64,000 bases of DNA, from positions 120,205 through 184,204 of the forward strand of contig JODI01000025.1 of NCBI GenBank assembly GCA_000720805.1, read 5' to 3'. Position numbers and translations under genes: made by a program. The notes under the pieces are model-generated. The model was not told the origin of the DNA, did no database searches, and saw only the letters and a list, made by a program, of their open reading frames with translations. This document shows, in pieces, positions 1 to 9,440 of this stretch (its first letter is position 1; each line of letters begins with the position of its first letter). This stretch comes from Streptomyces violaceoruber (lineage in GTDB: Bacteria > Actinomycetota > Actinomycetes > Streptomycetales > Streptomycetaceae).

Positions 1-3000
1 CGTCTCCCGCCCACCCGGCGTGCCGTGTGCGGCACGCACCTCCCAGTCCGTGTCGCCGAAGCTCATCAACGCCAGCACGCACGCGTCGCCGTTCGTCAGC
101 AGTTTCCGGCGTGCCCTGAGCAGCGCCTCGCCCAGCGGAGAGCCGGAGGGCTCGGCGGCCGCGGCCCGAAGCTCCGCCAGCAGCCGCACACCGACGGGGA
201 CGATGTGCTGCCCGAGCACGGGGACCGCGGTGGCCACGACACCGGGAGCGCCGTCGTCGAGCAGCGCGGTGGAGGCGTCGGAGAAGAGCGTGGACCCGCC
301 GGCGGTCGCACAGCCCAGCAGAAGGACCACCGGCTCCGGTCCGCCGTCATGGGCGAAGAGGAACTCCAGCCCGTCGACGACATCGATCTCGTCGCCCTCG
401 CCCAGCCCCAGGACGGTGACGCCGTCGGCCTTCTCCGTGGAATGCGGGAACAGCACGACCGCGCCGGGCCGGGTGCCCCGCTCGCGCAGTTCGCGGACCA
501 GCGTGTACAGCCCCGTCCAGTCGGCGGCGAGCCGCACCGCCTCCGGCTCCGCCTCGGTCAGGGACGCCACGGCGGTGGTCCAGGCGTGGACGTCGTTGTG
601 GTCGGCCCGCGCGGAGGCGGCGGCGCACACGGGGGCGAGATCGCAGGCGTGCCGTTCGACGTCCGGGCTGACGGCAAGGGCGAAGCGCGTGTCGGCGGAC
701 TCCCGCCGGACGTGGCGCTCGATCACCTTCGACGCCCCCCAGAAGCCGAAGGGGCAGACGGCTGTTCGGTCGTCCCGTTCCGGGCAGCCCGCGCAGTCGT
801 CGCCGTCCACGTACGCCGGGGCATGAGGACACAGATGCAGGGTCCGCCCGGGTGCCGTCTCGAGCTCGCGGTCGTACAGGAACTCGACGGGGAGGATCGC
901 CTCGGGTCCCGCCGAGTACACCGAGATGTGGCGTGCCTCGCGCAGCTGCCGGACAAGTCCGTCGCTCTCCCAGTCGACCGCGAACAGGGCCTTGCGCAGT
1001 CTGCGTCCGCGTCGCGCCAACTCGATCAGCAGGCCGGCGAAATCGGGACTCCGGTACCCGCCGAAGCCGTCGGCTCCGTCGACCAGCCCGCGCAGCCCGT
1101 CGAGCAGCACCTCCAGGTTCTTGCGGAGGCCGTGCGAGGCGCTGAGGTGGACGAATCCCTCCGTCCGTGCCGTGACCAGCGGAAGACCCTGCGTCGTACG
1201 CCCGATGAGGAGGGTCGCGTCGTGGGACCGGGCCAGGTCGAGTTCGTCGGTACGGGCACGGACCACGGACTCGACGCGGAACACCGGTGCCTCCCGCGCC
1301 CCGACGCGCCCGCTCAGCAGCCCTGTCTGAAGGAGGCGCGAGCCGTACAGCACGGCGATCCAGATCCGGACGTCCGAACCGGCGGCACCGGCCGTGAACC
1401 GGAGGTTCGCGGCGCTGCTGTCGCCGGTACCGGGAAGCTCGATCTCCTGCGCCGTGGCGCGTCCGCCGCCCGGCGCGGGGGTCAGATCCATGGCGATCAC
1501 GGTGAGCCGGTGTGCCCGCCCCTCAGGCAGGCTGTCGGCCGGAAACACCGGCTCCGCGGGGTGCGCCCGTGGGCCGGCGGCGAGGAGCACCCGGACGTGG
1601 AACACGCTGTCCGGAACGATCCCGTGAGCCACGGCGGTGCCGTCCGGGTCGACCACGTCGGCCCGCAGGTACCGGGCGGGCGTCTGCCGGGCCCGATGGG
1701 CCACCGCGCGCAGGTCACCGGCCGCGGCAGGGGTGAGCGCGGTCTCCCCGGCCCCGGGCGTGCCGCGCAGCGCACGGCCCACCCGGGCCTCCTCGGACGG
1801 CTCGAGGGCATCGGGCGGTACGGCGGCCAGCACCGGGCGGATCCGGGTCGAGTCGAGGAAGCGCGGGTCCGCGGCCATGACCGGCACGAGCGCGCCGCAC
1901 TCCCTGGCGGCACCGGACAGAGCCACGTCGAGGGGCAGGTCGAGGGAGAGCCGGTCGAGCAGGGCCTCCAGCCAGCGCCGCGCCGAGGGGCCGGGGTGCG
2001 CCGCGGCGGCGACGGCTGCCCGGTGCCGCGCGGCCAGCGACCGTAACTCCTCGGCAGAAGGCACCAGTTCGGGCGACTCGCCCACCACTACCACCGCGGT
2101 GGCGGGCGGCCCGACGTAGGAGCCGAGCGTGCCGCTGTCGCCGGTGTGGGGGACCAGCAGCAAGGACGCACGGCTCCAGCGGCCGTCGGCGGCGACCGGA
2201 GCGAGCAGCCCGGCCTTCGCCTCGACCGCCGCGAGGAGCTCCTGCCGCAGGGGTGCGGCCGCCGAGGTTCCCGGCAGGACCGTGAGGCGCAGGGGCCAGC
2301 TCCAGCGGGGCACAAGCGACGCGTCGGCCGCGCGGGCGTCGTGCGCGACGGAGAGGACACCGGTGCCCTGCGCGAGCACCGCGGCGACCTCGGCGTTCCC
2401 GTCTGCCGCTGTCAGCCGGACACCGCGCGAGGCGCCGGCGACCAGCTGCCAGACATCGGCCACCCACAGTGCCTCCTCGGGGTGCTCGAGGAGCCAGGAC
2501 AGCGGGTCGCTCCAGGGGACCAGCCTGGGAACGGAACCCCGCAGGATGCTCTGCCGTTCACCGAAGTGCCCGCTCTGCTCCCACTGGCCCGGTTCGACGA
2601 GCGCCTCCGCGTCGATTCCCAGGGCGCCGGCGACCCCCGCGGCGAGCAGGGTGTCCGTCATCCTCAGGCCGTCCGCGTACCGGCCCAGGGCCTGGTGCGC
2701 GAGGAGTGAGGCCTGTTCGAACCGTTCTCCGGCGTCCGCCGCCCCGGCGAGGGCCACGCACACCTCGCGCCACGACAGCTCGCCGGCGGCACCGGGCCCG
2801 GCCCCGCCCGCCGGTCTCAACAGGGCCGGCACACCGGGAAGTTCTCCGGCCAGGGACAGCAACCGCTCGGCGCCACCGGCTCGTTCGCTGTCGCTGCCCG
2901 CCTGCGACATCACTTCGATCTCCGCCACCAACCCCGGCCTGAGCAGCAGCCAGTCGGGACTCGCCACCGCGGGCAGGCGTGGCCAGAGTCCGGCCAGCCG

Positions 3001-3024
3001 TGCGGCGGCAAGGCGAGCGCTCAT
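1..3024 (-). CDS. CHAT-domain protein, C-terminus cut by window edge
   Basis: The frame is open from an ATG at 3024 to the left edge (1008 codons), so only the last residues are missing. The start follows GAGGG at a six-base spacing. The C-terminal third is a CHAT (caspase-HetF) domain. His861 lies in VVLFPHSTEK and Cys905 in LLGCATAGG, the expected His-Cys protease dyad 44 residues apart. The tail FGDTDWEVR near the edge matches the usual CHAT end. Before the His, four cysteines (732, 744, 747, 757) form a C-x11-C-x2-C-x9-C cluster that could bind zinc, followed by CPFGFWGASKVIERH. The first ~600 residues are Ala/Leu/Arg-rich and not assignable by eye. It is divergent from a second CHAT gene 78 bp away, so a shared promoter is likely. 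Proteolytic activity and partners are inferred from the family. Confidence 0.8.
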   Translation of the reverse strand, partial: MSARLAAARLAGLWPRLPAVASPDWLLLRPGLVAEIEVMSQAGSDSERAGGAERLLSLAGELPGVPALLRPAGGAGPGAAGELSWREVCVALAGAADAGERFEQASLLAHQALGRYADGLRMTDTLLAAGVAGALGIDAEALVEPGQWEQSGHFGERQSILRGSVPRLVPWSDPLSWLLEHPEEALWVADVWQLVAGASRGVRLTAADGNAEVAAVLAQGTGVLSVAHDARAADASLVPRWSWPLRLTVLPGTSAAAPLRQELLAAVEAKAGLLAPVAADGRWSRASLLLVPHTGDSGTLGSYVGPPATAVVVVGESPELVPSAEELRSLAARHRAAVAAAAHPGPSARRWLEALLDRLSLDLPLDVALSGAARECGALVPVMAADPRFLDSTRIRPVLAAVPPDALEPSEEARVGRALRGTPGAGETALTPAAAGDLRAVAHRARQTPARYLRADVVDPDGTAVAHGIVPDSVFHVRVLLAAGPRAHPAEPVFPADSLPEGRAHRLTVIAMDLTPAPGGGRATAQEIELPGTGDSSAANLRFTAGAAGSDVRIWIAVLYGSRLLQTGLLSGRVGAREAPVFRVESVVRARTDELDLARSHDATLLIGRTTQGLPLVTARTEGFVHLSASHGLRKNLEVLLDGLRGLVDGADGFGGYRSPDFAGLLIELARRGRRLRKALFAVDWESDGLVRQLREARHISVYSAGPEAILPVEFLYDRELETAPGRTLHLCPHAPAYVDGDDCAGCPERDDRTAVCPFGFWGASKVIERHVRRESADTRFALAVSPDVERHACDLAPVCAAASARADHNDVHAWTTAVASLTEAEPEAVRLAADWTGLYTLVRELRERGTRPGAVVLFPHSTEKADGVTVLGLGEGDEIDVVDGLEFLFAHDGGPEPVVLLLGCATAGGSTLFSDASTALLDDGAPGVVATAVPVLGQHIVPVGVRLLAELRAAAAEPSGSPLGEALLRARRKLLTNGDACVLALMSFGDTDWEVRAAHGTPGGRET

Positions 3025-3102
3025 GGGCAGCCCTCACATTCAGCGGTGCGGGTGAGTCGCGGAAAGCCGCCGCCGTCGCTCCGCGGATCCTAGACTCACG
3101 CT

Positions 3103-6100
3103 GTGAACGCGCTCCCGGCCGCGATCGCGGACTGCGAAGAACACGTCCAAGCCAAGGTTCTGCACCACGAGCGTCTGCAGCAGGCCCTCGACGACCATCT
3201 CGACGACGAGGACAAGCTAGCGGACCTGGAGGACGAATCAGTACGGTCCGGCAGAGAACTGCTCGGCCTGATCCTCGACGCAGGTACCAGACGCCGCGTC
3301 GAAGTCTGCCTCGCCGTCGACCTGGTCCGGCGCTTTCGCCGCCGGGGAGCAGCCGCGCTCGCCGACCTGGAGGACGCGCTCGCACTCGGCCGCGCCCGGG
3401 TCGGGGCCCCTGACGCGAGCACCTGGGTCACCGACCGGGTCAACCTCGCGAGTGCCCTGCTCACTTCCTATGAGGAGCGGGACCGCGCCGACCACCTGGA
3501 GGAGTGCGTGGCCCTGCTCGCCCCCGCACTCGGGGACGAGGGCATCGACGACGAGGGGCGGGCGGCGATCGCCCGGAACCTCGCGACGGCGTACAGCAAG
3601 CGCTACAGCCTGCACCGGGATCCGGCGGACGTGGAACGCGCCGTCACGACGTCCCGGATCGCTCTCACCGACCCGGACATGGAGGCGGGCACCCGCGCCA
3701 ACCTCGCCCTGGCGCTCTTGGCCTCCCACCACAGTGGAGCCGGCACGGGAGAGCCGCTGGACGAGGCCGCAGCCCTGATGCGGGACCGGCCACGTGGTCC
3801 GATGCGAGCCGCGGACGAGGCGAACTGGTGGGACACCCTCGCCCAGGTGAGGCTGGCTCAGTTCGAACGGGAAGGGCACGGCAGGCACCTGGAAGACGCC
3901 GGCGCGGCCATGGGACGGGCCCTCACCCTGCTGCCCGCCGATCACCCGGGACGGGCCGGCTACCTCGGCACCGCGGCAGCGCTGGACTTCGCGCGCTACG
4001 GCCACCGCGGTGACCGGCGCGAGCTGGACACCGCGATCACCCGGGCCCAGGAGGCACGGACCCGCGGCGGGCTCAGCCGTCAGGACCGCGCGATCCTCGC
4101 CAACCAGATCTGCCTCACCGTCACCGAGCGGTTCGAGCACGACGGAAACCGCGACGACCTCGACCAGACGATCTCTCTGGCGCGTGAGGCGCTCGGCGCG
4201 GGTGTCCGCGTCGACATCGAGACGGCGCTGCGCGTCAATCTCGCGCACGCGCTCCATCAGCGTTTCGAGCTGGCCGGCGAGCGGCGCGACCTGACGGAGG
4301 GCATCGCCTGTCTGCTCCGCGTCCTCGCGAGGCGACAGGCACCGTCACCGGAACGAGCCGTCGCTCTCGCCGCAGCGGGCGGCATGTACGAGAGCAAGGC
4401 ACTGGCACTGTGGTCCGACGGCCGGGCGAGCACGGCGATCGCCGATCTCGACCAGGCCATCCGCTACGCGCGTGAGGCTCTGGAACTGACCCCGCGGACG
4501 TCACCCGACTCCGTCATCTACCACACGAACCTGGCCTCCCGGCTGTCCTCCCGTGCCGAACTGACGGATTCCCAGGAGGACTTCGAGGAAGCGATCCGCT
4601 TCTACGAGAAGGCCCTCGATCAGGCGGAGGACAGCTCCTCGGCCTACGCCCGTATCGCCTACACCCTCGGCTGCCACCACGCCTCCCGGGCCGAACGCAC
4701 CGAGCCGCCCTCCCACCTGTCCGACCTGCAACGCGCCTGCGATCTGTGGGACGACGCCCTCGCAGCGGAACAGCCCTACATCACGCAGTTCGCCGGGCAG
4801 AGACTGGGTGACGTCGCCTTCCAGTTCGAGATCTGGGACAAATGCGAACAGGCCCTCGCGCTCTCGCTGGACGCCGCGCGGAACCTGACGGCACTACGAC
4901 CCCGTCTCGAGGACCGGGAACGTGCGCGGCTGGCGGTACAGGGGACTGCGGCCACGGCTGCCCTGGCCGCCGTACGGTCCGGCGCGCCGGAGCGGGCCGT
5001 GGTCCACCTCGAACAGGCGTCGGCCACGCTGCTCGCCGAAGCCGCGGGACGCCCCGCCGACAAGGTCGTCTTCGATGACGTCGTCGCCGCCGCGCGACGC
5101 CTGGACGGCCCCTTGGTCTACTGGGCGGTCACCTACGCCGGTGGTGTCGCTCTCGTCGTGGCCAGGGACGGCGTGGTGACGCCCGTCCTCCTCGACGTGA
5201 CCGTGACGGACATCGACGAGGTGCTCACCGGTCTGCGGGAGGCGTTCGACACGCGGGACACGACAGACGGCGCCATCGACACGGACCACCAGCTCGACCA
5301 CTGGAACGCCGCCGTCGAATCAGCCGTGAACTGGACCTGGCACGCCCTGGTCGCCGAGGTCGTGACGGAGATGGACGCCGTGGGAGCGCTGGGTGGCGCG
5401 AGCGCCGTGGGTCTCGTGCCCGTCGGCCGGGTGGCGGCGCTCCCGCTCACGGTCGCGCGGACCGAGGAGGGCGAGGCCCTGTTCGAGCGGACCGTCCCCT
5501 GCGTCCTGCCCAACGCGCGCGCGGTCGGCCCTGCCGAACCGTGGCCCACGGCGCCCAGGGCGACGGTGGTCTGCGATGCGGGGCAGGGGGCGGACCATCT
5601 GCCCGCGGCAGCGGCCGAGGCCCATCGGGTCGCTTCCTGCTACGCGAACGCCGAGGTACTGGTCGCTGCGTCGACCGGTGTGCCTTCGCCCGGTCGCGTT
5701 CTGCGCCACAGCAAGAGGTCCTCCGAAAGCCCGGCCGCCTCATCCGCCGTGCCCGCGGACGGCGGTGGCGCCGCCCTTGCGTTCCTGGCACACCTGGAGG
5801 ACGTGGACGTGGCGCACGTCGCGTGCCACTTCCGAATCGACTTCGAGGATCCGTTCGACTCCGTCCTGTGGTTCGGAGCCGGCGTCCGGCTCGGGGACCT
5901 CTTCGGCAGGAGACTCGCCTCCCCGGTCCATCTGGTCCTCGGGGTCTGCGACGCCGCGCTGACCGGCACCCGTCTGCCGGACGAGGCGATCGGTCCCGCT
6001 CCGCTCCTACTCGCGGCAGGCGCCCGTTCCGTCCTTGCCGCGCTGTGGCCCATCGATGACGAAACCGCCCCCGACCTGATGGCCCACTACCACGAGCGCC

Positions 6101-6207
6101 TTGCGCGAGGGGAGCCACCTGCCTTGGCGCTCGCCCGCACCCAGCGGACGCTCTCCGCCACACTGCCCATCGCACTGTGGGCTTCTTTCGTCCATGTCGG
6201 CCCGTGA
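3103..6207 (+). CDS. TPR-repeat CHAT-domain (caspase-like) protein
   Basis: A 1034-residue protein starting at GTG 3103. Residues ~60-640 are helical TPR-like repeats, with recurring segments such as NLATAYSKRY, NLALALL, NLAHALHQRF and NLASRLSSR. Residues ~650-1030 form a CHAT domain. The catalytic pair is His909 in HVACHF and Cys949 in LGVCDAALTG, followed by the typical RSVLAALWPIDD segment. In known TPR-CHAT proteins the TPR part binds a partner or substrate and the CHAT part cleaves it; the target here is unknown. No signal peptide or membrane segment is visible, so it is probably cytoplasmic. It is divergent from the other CHAT gene, 78 bp away. A 250-bp gap with nothing recognisable follows before the convergent dehydrogenase at 6461. 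Confidence 0.88.
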   Translation: MNALPAAIADCEEHVQAKVLHHERLQQALDDHLDDEDKLADLEDESVRSGRELLGLILDAGTRRRVEVCLAVDLVRRFRRRGAAALADLEDALALGRARVGAPDASTWVTDRVNLASALLTSYEERDRADHLEECVALLAPALGDEGIDDEGRAAIARNLATAYSKRYSLHRDPADVERAVTTSRIALTDPDMEAGTRANLALALLASHHSGAGTGEPLDEAAALMRDRPRGPMRAADEANWWDTLAQVRLAQFEREGHGRHLEDAGAAMGRALTLLPADHPGRAGYLGTAAALDFARYGHRGDRRELDTAITRAQEARTRGGLSRQDRAILANQICLTVTERFEHDGNRDDLDQTISLAREALGAGVRVDIETALRVNLAHALHQRFELAGERRDLTEGIACLLRVLARRQAPSPERAVALAAAGGMYESKALALWSDGRASTAIADLDQAIRYAREALELTPRTSPDSVIYHTNLASRLSSRAELTDSQEDFEEAIRFYEKALDQAEDSSSAYARIAYTLGCHHASRAERTEPPSHLSDLQRACDLWDDALAAEQPYITQFAGQRLGDVAFQFEIWDKCEQALALSLDAARNLTALRPRLEDRERARLAVQGTAATAALAAVRSGAPERAVVHLEQASATLLAEAAGRPADKVVFDDVVAAARRLDGPLVYWAVTYAGGVALVVARDGVVTPVLLDVTVTDIDEVLTGLREAFDTRDTTDGAIDTDHQLDHWNAAVESAVNWTWHALVAEVVTEMDAVGALGGASAVGLVPVGRVAALPLTVARTEEGEALFERTVPCVLPNARAVGPAEPWPTAPRATVVCDAGQGADHLPAAAAEAHRVASCYANAEVLVAASTGVPSPGRVLRHSKRSSESPAASSAVPADGGGAALAFLAHLEDVDVAHVACHFRIDFEDPFDSVLWFGAGVRLGDLFGRRLASPVHLVLGVCDAALTGTRLPDEAIGPAPLLLAAGARSVLAALWPIDDETAPDLMAHYHERLARGEPPALALARTQRTLSATLPIALWASFVHVGP

Positions 6208-6460
6208 TCCGCCGGAGCGATCACCCCTGATCGTTGCCGATGGACCTGCCCCGGCGTCACGTGTACCGCGCAGGGGAGACTCACGGGACCCGTCACAGTC
6301 GAATGCCCGTTCGCTCGGTCAGGACGGAGCGACCACCGCCAGGAGCCGGCTGCTCCAGAAGGACGAGCGGGGGCACGCGCCGTCGCCGACGGCCGGGTCG
6401 GCAGGCTGACCGCGCGGGGCCTGCCTCGTGGACGCGTCGGGGCGGTGGTCCGCCAGGGGC

Positions 6461-7498
6461 TCAGCCGCTTGTCACGCCCAGGGGGTCCGGCAGGGCGACC
6501 GGCTGTCCGGTGCGCAGTGACTCGTAGGCGGCCAGCACGATCCGGAGGGTCCGCAGGCCGGCCTCGCCGTCCGGGGAAGGCCGTCGGCCCGAGCGTACCG
6601 AGTCGAGGAACTCGTCGAGCATGGCGGCGTCCAGGTCCGCCCCGCCCGCCTCCCAGCGGTCGCGACCGGTGGTGGAGTCGAATCCGCCGAGCAGCGGAGG
6701 GAAGGCGTCGAACTCCACGATGGCTTTTTCGCTCACGCAGGTCATGGCGAGCCCGCCCCAGGTCGGGTGGTCGGGTGGGTGGCTCCAGCTGCTGTCCACG
6801 GCGGCGACCACTCCGCTGGGGTACCGGATGGTGACAAGTCCCGCGGTGTCCACGTCCGGTACGGGGCCGCCGTCGTCCAGGATGCTGTTCGCCTGGGCGT
6901 ACACCTCCGCCGCCTGCTCGCCGTCCAGCAGCGCGTCCATGAGGTCGGCGATATGGACGGTGTGGTCGGCCAGGGCTCCGCCGCCGGCGAGTTCGGGGTC
7001 GGCGAACCAGGGGCGTGAACGGGCCGGGTTGGAGCCGTTGTTGGCTCCGTGGACGCTGATCAGCGAGCCGAGCAGGCCGTCGGCGAACGCGCTGCGCAGG
7101 GCGGTGAACGCGGGGCTGAACCGTACGGGATAGGCGGTCATCAGGCTGACTCCCGCGCGCTCACACGCGTCGATCATGGCCCGCGCGTCCGCCTCCGTGG
7201 TCGCGAGGGGTTTCTCGCACAGCACGTGCGCCCCGGTCGCGGCGGCCCGCTCGACCAGATGCCGGTGCCGGGCGTTCTCGCTGGTGACCACGACGGCGTC
7301 GGGGCGGAGGGCGAACACCTCGTCCCAGGTGTCGGCGTACGCCGCACCCAGCCGTTCGGCGAGGCGACGGCCCCGGGTGGGATCGTCCGGTGGGGCGTCG
7401 GGATCCGCGGTGACCAGTTCGATGCCGTCGCGGTCGCGCAGCAGCTCGATGTAGGTCGCGGCGTGTACATGGGCGAAGGACAGTACTGCGACTCTCAC
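6461..7498 (-). CDS. Gfo/Idh/MocA family NAD(P)-dependent oxidoreductase
   Basis: A 345-residue sugar or polyol dehydrogenase, last gene of a five-gene sugar operon. The GTG start at 7498 overlaps the upstream stop by one base (TAGTG), so translation is coupled. The N-terminal nucleotide-binding fold begins VAVLSFAHVH, a variant without the usual glycine loop. The family signature CEKPLA with the catalytic Lys is at residues 94-99. DHTVHIADLMDALL supplies the conserved His of the C-terminal substrate domain. It is distinct in sequence from its neighbour at 7498-8520, so the two probably act on different steps or on both ends of one sugar intermediate. Substrate not predictable from sequence alone. 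Confidence 0.9.
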   Translation of the reverse strand: MRVAVLSFAHVHAATYIELLRDRDGIELVTADPDAPPDDPTRGRRLAERLGAAYADTWDEVFALRPDAVVVTSENARHRHLVERAAATGAHVLCEKPLATTEADARAMIDACERAGVSLMTAYPVRFSPAFTALRSAFADGLLGSLISVHGANNGSNPARSRPWFADPELAGGGALADHTVHIADLMDALLDGEQAAEVYAQANSILDDGGPVPDVDTAGLVTIRYPSGVVAAVDSSWSHPPDHPTWGGLAMTCVSEKAIVEFDAFPPLLGGFDSTTGRDRWEAGGADLDAAMLDEFLDSVRSGRRPSPDGEAGLRTLRIVLAAYESLRTGQPVALPDPLGVTSG

Positions 7499-8520
7499 TA
7501 TCCGATTCCCTCCGTGGCTACGGCAGTCGGGTGCGCGGAGATCTCGACGGCCCGCCCGGTACGAGCGGATTCCGCTGCGGCCTCGGCGATACGTACGGCC
7601 GCCTCGCCGTCCCGGGCGCTCACCCGTGGTTCCGGGCCGCCCGCGAACGCCTCGGCGAACTCTTGGATCTGGGTGAGGTAGGGCGACCGGCCGAAATCTC
7701 CGGCCGGTATGCCCTCCGCCGGGCCGTCGGCCGAGGTGCCGGTGACGCGCAGGTCCACGTGGGCCTGGGAGTCGTGCTGGACGGTGCCGCCGGTGCCCGA
7801 GACATGAAAGGTGGTGCGGAAGGGAGTCGCCGGCGGCCCCCACACACCCACGATCTGGGTGAGGGTGCCTCCCACGTGGGTGAGCACGGCGGTCCCGGTG
7901 GCGACCGCCCCTTCCGGAGCGGGAGCGGTGAGGTGTCCCTGCTGCCGTGCGTGGACCCGTACGACGTCGCCGAAGAGCCAGCGGGCGATGTCCATGTCGT
8001 GGATCATCTGGTCCGTCAGGATCCCGCCCGAACGCGCCGGGTCGGCGAACCAGCCGCTCCAGGTGGGATAGCGGCCGGTGCGGGTGAACCGGGCGACCGC
8101 CACCCGGCCGAGGCCGCCGGCGGCGACGAGGGCGCGCAGGCGGGCGTAGGCGGGGAAGAAGCGCACGACATGGCCCGGATACAGCTTCACCCCGGCTTCT
8201 TCCGCCGCGTCGGCCATCTCCCCGGCCTCGGCCGCGTTGAGCGCCAGCGGCTTCTCGCACAGGACGTGCGCCCCGGCCGCGACGGCGGACAGAGTGATCT
8301 CCCGGTGTGTGTCGGTCGGGGTGCACACGTCCACCACGTGGGCCCCGGCGATCGCCTCGGGCAGGGAGCCCACGGACGTCGCGCCGAACTCCCGGGCCAG
8401 GGCAGGGGCGCGGCCGTCGGGTGCGTAGAGGCGTACCCGCGCGCCGAGGGCGACCCAGGCGGGCAGATGCGTGCGGGCGATGCCGCCCGCTCCGATCAGC
8501 GCCACTTCGAGTTCTGCCAT
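7498..8520 (-). CDS. Gfo/Idh/MocA family NAD(P)-dependent oxidoreductase
   Basis: A 340-residue dehydrogenase starting at ATG 8520, with GGAG six bases upstream and a further AGGAGGT. The Rossmann motif GAGGIA is at residues 10-15 and the signature CEKPLA at 88-93. The substrate domain carries DQMIHDMDIARWLFG, typical of sugar or inositol dehydrogenases of this family. It lies 41 bp downstream of the permease gene and is coupled to the second dehydrogenase by a one-base overlap. Together with the transporter it probably oxidises the imported carbohydrate. Confidence 0.92.
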   Translation of the reverse strand: MAELEVALIGAGGIARTHLPAWVALGARVRLYAPDGRAPALAREFGATSVGSLPEAIAGAHVVDVCTPTDTHREITLSAVAAGAHVLCEKPLALNAAEAGEMADAAEEAGVKLYPGHVVRFFPAYARLRALVAAGGLGRVAVARFTRTGRYPTWSGWFADPARSGGILTDQMIHDMDIARWLFGDVVRVHARQQGHLTAPAPEGAVATGTAVLTHVGGTLTQIVGVWGPPATPFRTTFHVSGTGGTVQHDSQAHVDLRVTGTSADGPAEGIPAGDFGRSPYLTQIQEFAEAFAGGPEPRVSARDGEAAVRIAEAAAESARTGRAVEISAHPTAVATEGIG

Positions 8521-8561
8521 GAAGTTCTCCGACCTCCTGTGTGTCTGTGGGGCCTGCGTGT

Positions 8562-9440
8562 TCAGCCCTTGAGGGCGCCGCTGAGTACGCCACTGATGAA
8601 GTGCCGCTGGAAGAACAGGTAGACGAGCACCACCGGGGCGATCACGATCAGGGTGGCCGCGGCGAGCAGCGGCACGTCGACGCCGTACTGCCCGGTGAAG
8701 AAGCCCAGTCCGGCGGGGGCCGTGCGCCGGGCCGGGTCCTGGATCAGGATGAGCGGGAGCAGGAACTGGTTCCAGCTCCAGACGAAGTACAGGACGCCCA
8801 ACGTGGTCACCGCAGGACGGGAGTTGGGCAGCAGGATTCGCCAGAGCGTCGCCCACGAGGAGGCGCCGTCCAGCCGTGCCGCCTCCATCAGGCTGCGCGG
8901 CATGGTCGCGAAGTGCGCGCGCATCCAGAAGGCCCCGAACGGCATGAACGCGCCGATCTCCGCGAGGGCGAGGCCCGGCACCGTGTTCGTCAGCCCCGCG
9001 GCGCGCAGGTCGTAGTAGAGCGGGATGATGGTGCCCTCGGTGGGGATGGACAGGCCGAGCAGCAGATAGGCGTAGAGCTTTCCCCGGCCGGGGACGTCGA
9101 GGGTCGCCAGCGCGTACCCGGCCAGGGTCGCGCACACCACGGCGGCCGGCACCACGCACAGCGCGATCACCACACTGGACCGCAGCAGCGTGCCGAAACC
9201 GGCGGCGGACCAGGCGCGGGAGAAGTTCTCGAAGTGCAGCCCGTGCGGCAGGGCGAAGCCGGTCAGCGGAGCGCCCGCGGGTTGCAGCGATGCCAGCAGC
9301 AGCGAGGCGAACGGCACGAGTACTGCGGCCATGAACAGCGCGAGCACGACGGGCGCCGCCAGCCGTCCCGTGACCGCTCTGGCGGTCGAGGTCGCCGAGG
9401 CCGAGGACGTCGGTGAGGTCGGTGAGGTCAGCGAGGTCAC
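8562..9440 (-). CDS. Carbohydrate ABC transporter permease (MalG type)
   Basis: A 292-residue inner-membrane permease with about six hydrophobic segments. The EAA loop that docks the ATPase is visible as EAARLDGASSWATLWRILLP. The GTG start at 9440 overlaps the upstream permease stop in GTGA (4 nt). The N-terminus contains a low-complexity SPTSPTSSASATSTA stretch. The protein ends FISGVLSGALKG, typical of the CUT1 MalG/GtsC group. No ATPase gene is present in the operon. Streptomyces CUT1 systems commonly share one ATPase (MsiK), and I infer the same here. Confidence 0.93.
   Translation of the reverse strand: MTSLTSPTSPTSSASATSTARAVTGRLAAPVVLALFMAAVLVPFASLLLASLQPAGAPLTGFALPHGLHFENFSRAWSAAGFGTLLRSSVVIALCVVPAAVVCATLAGYALATLDVPGRGKLYAYLLLGLSIPTEGTIIPLYYDLRAAGLTNTVPGLALAEIGAFMPFGAFWMRAHFATMPRSLMEAARLDGASSWATLWRILLPNSRPAVTTLGVLYFVWSWNQFLLPLILIQDPARRTAPAGLGFFTGQYGVDVPLLAAATLIVIAPVVLVYLFFQRHFISGVLSGALKG

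Noticed and set aside
25..2046. Long plus-strand open frame (673 codons) across the left CHAT gene
   Set aside because: Arg/Gly-rich antisense translation of the CHAT coding strand, with no domain match. The minus-strand frame has a ribosome site and catalytic motifs.
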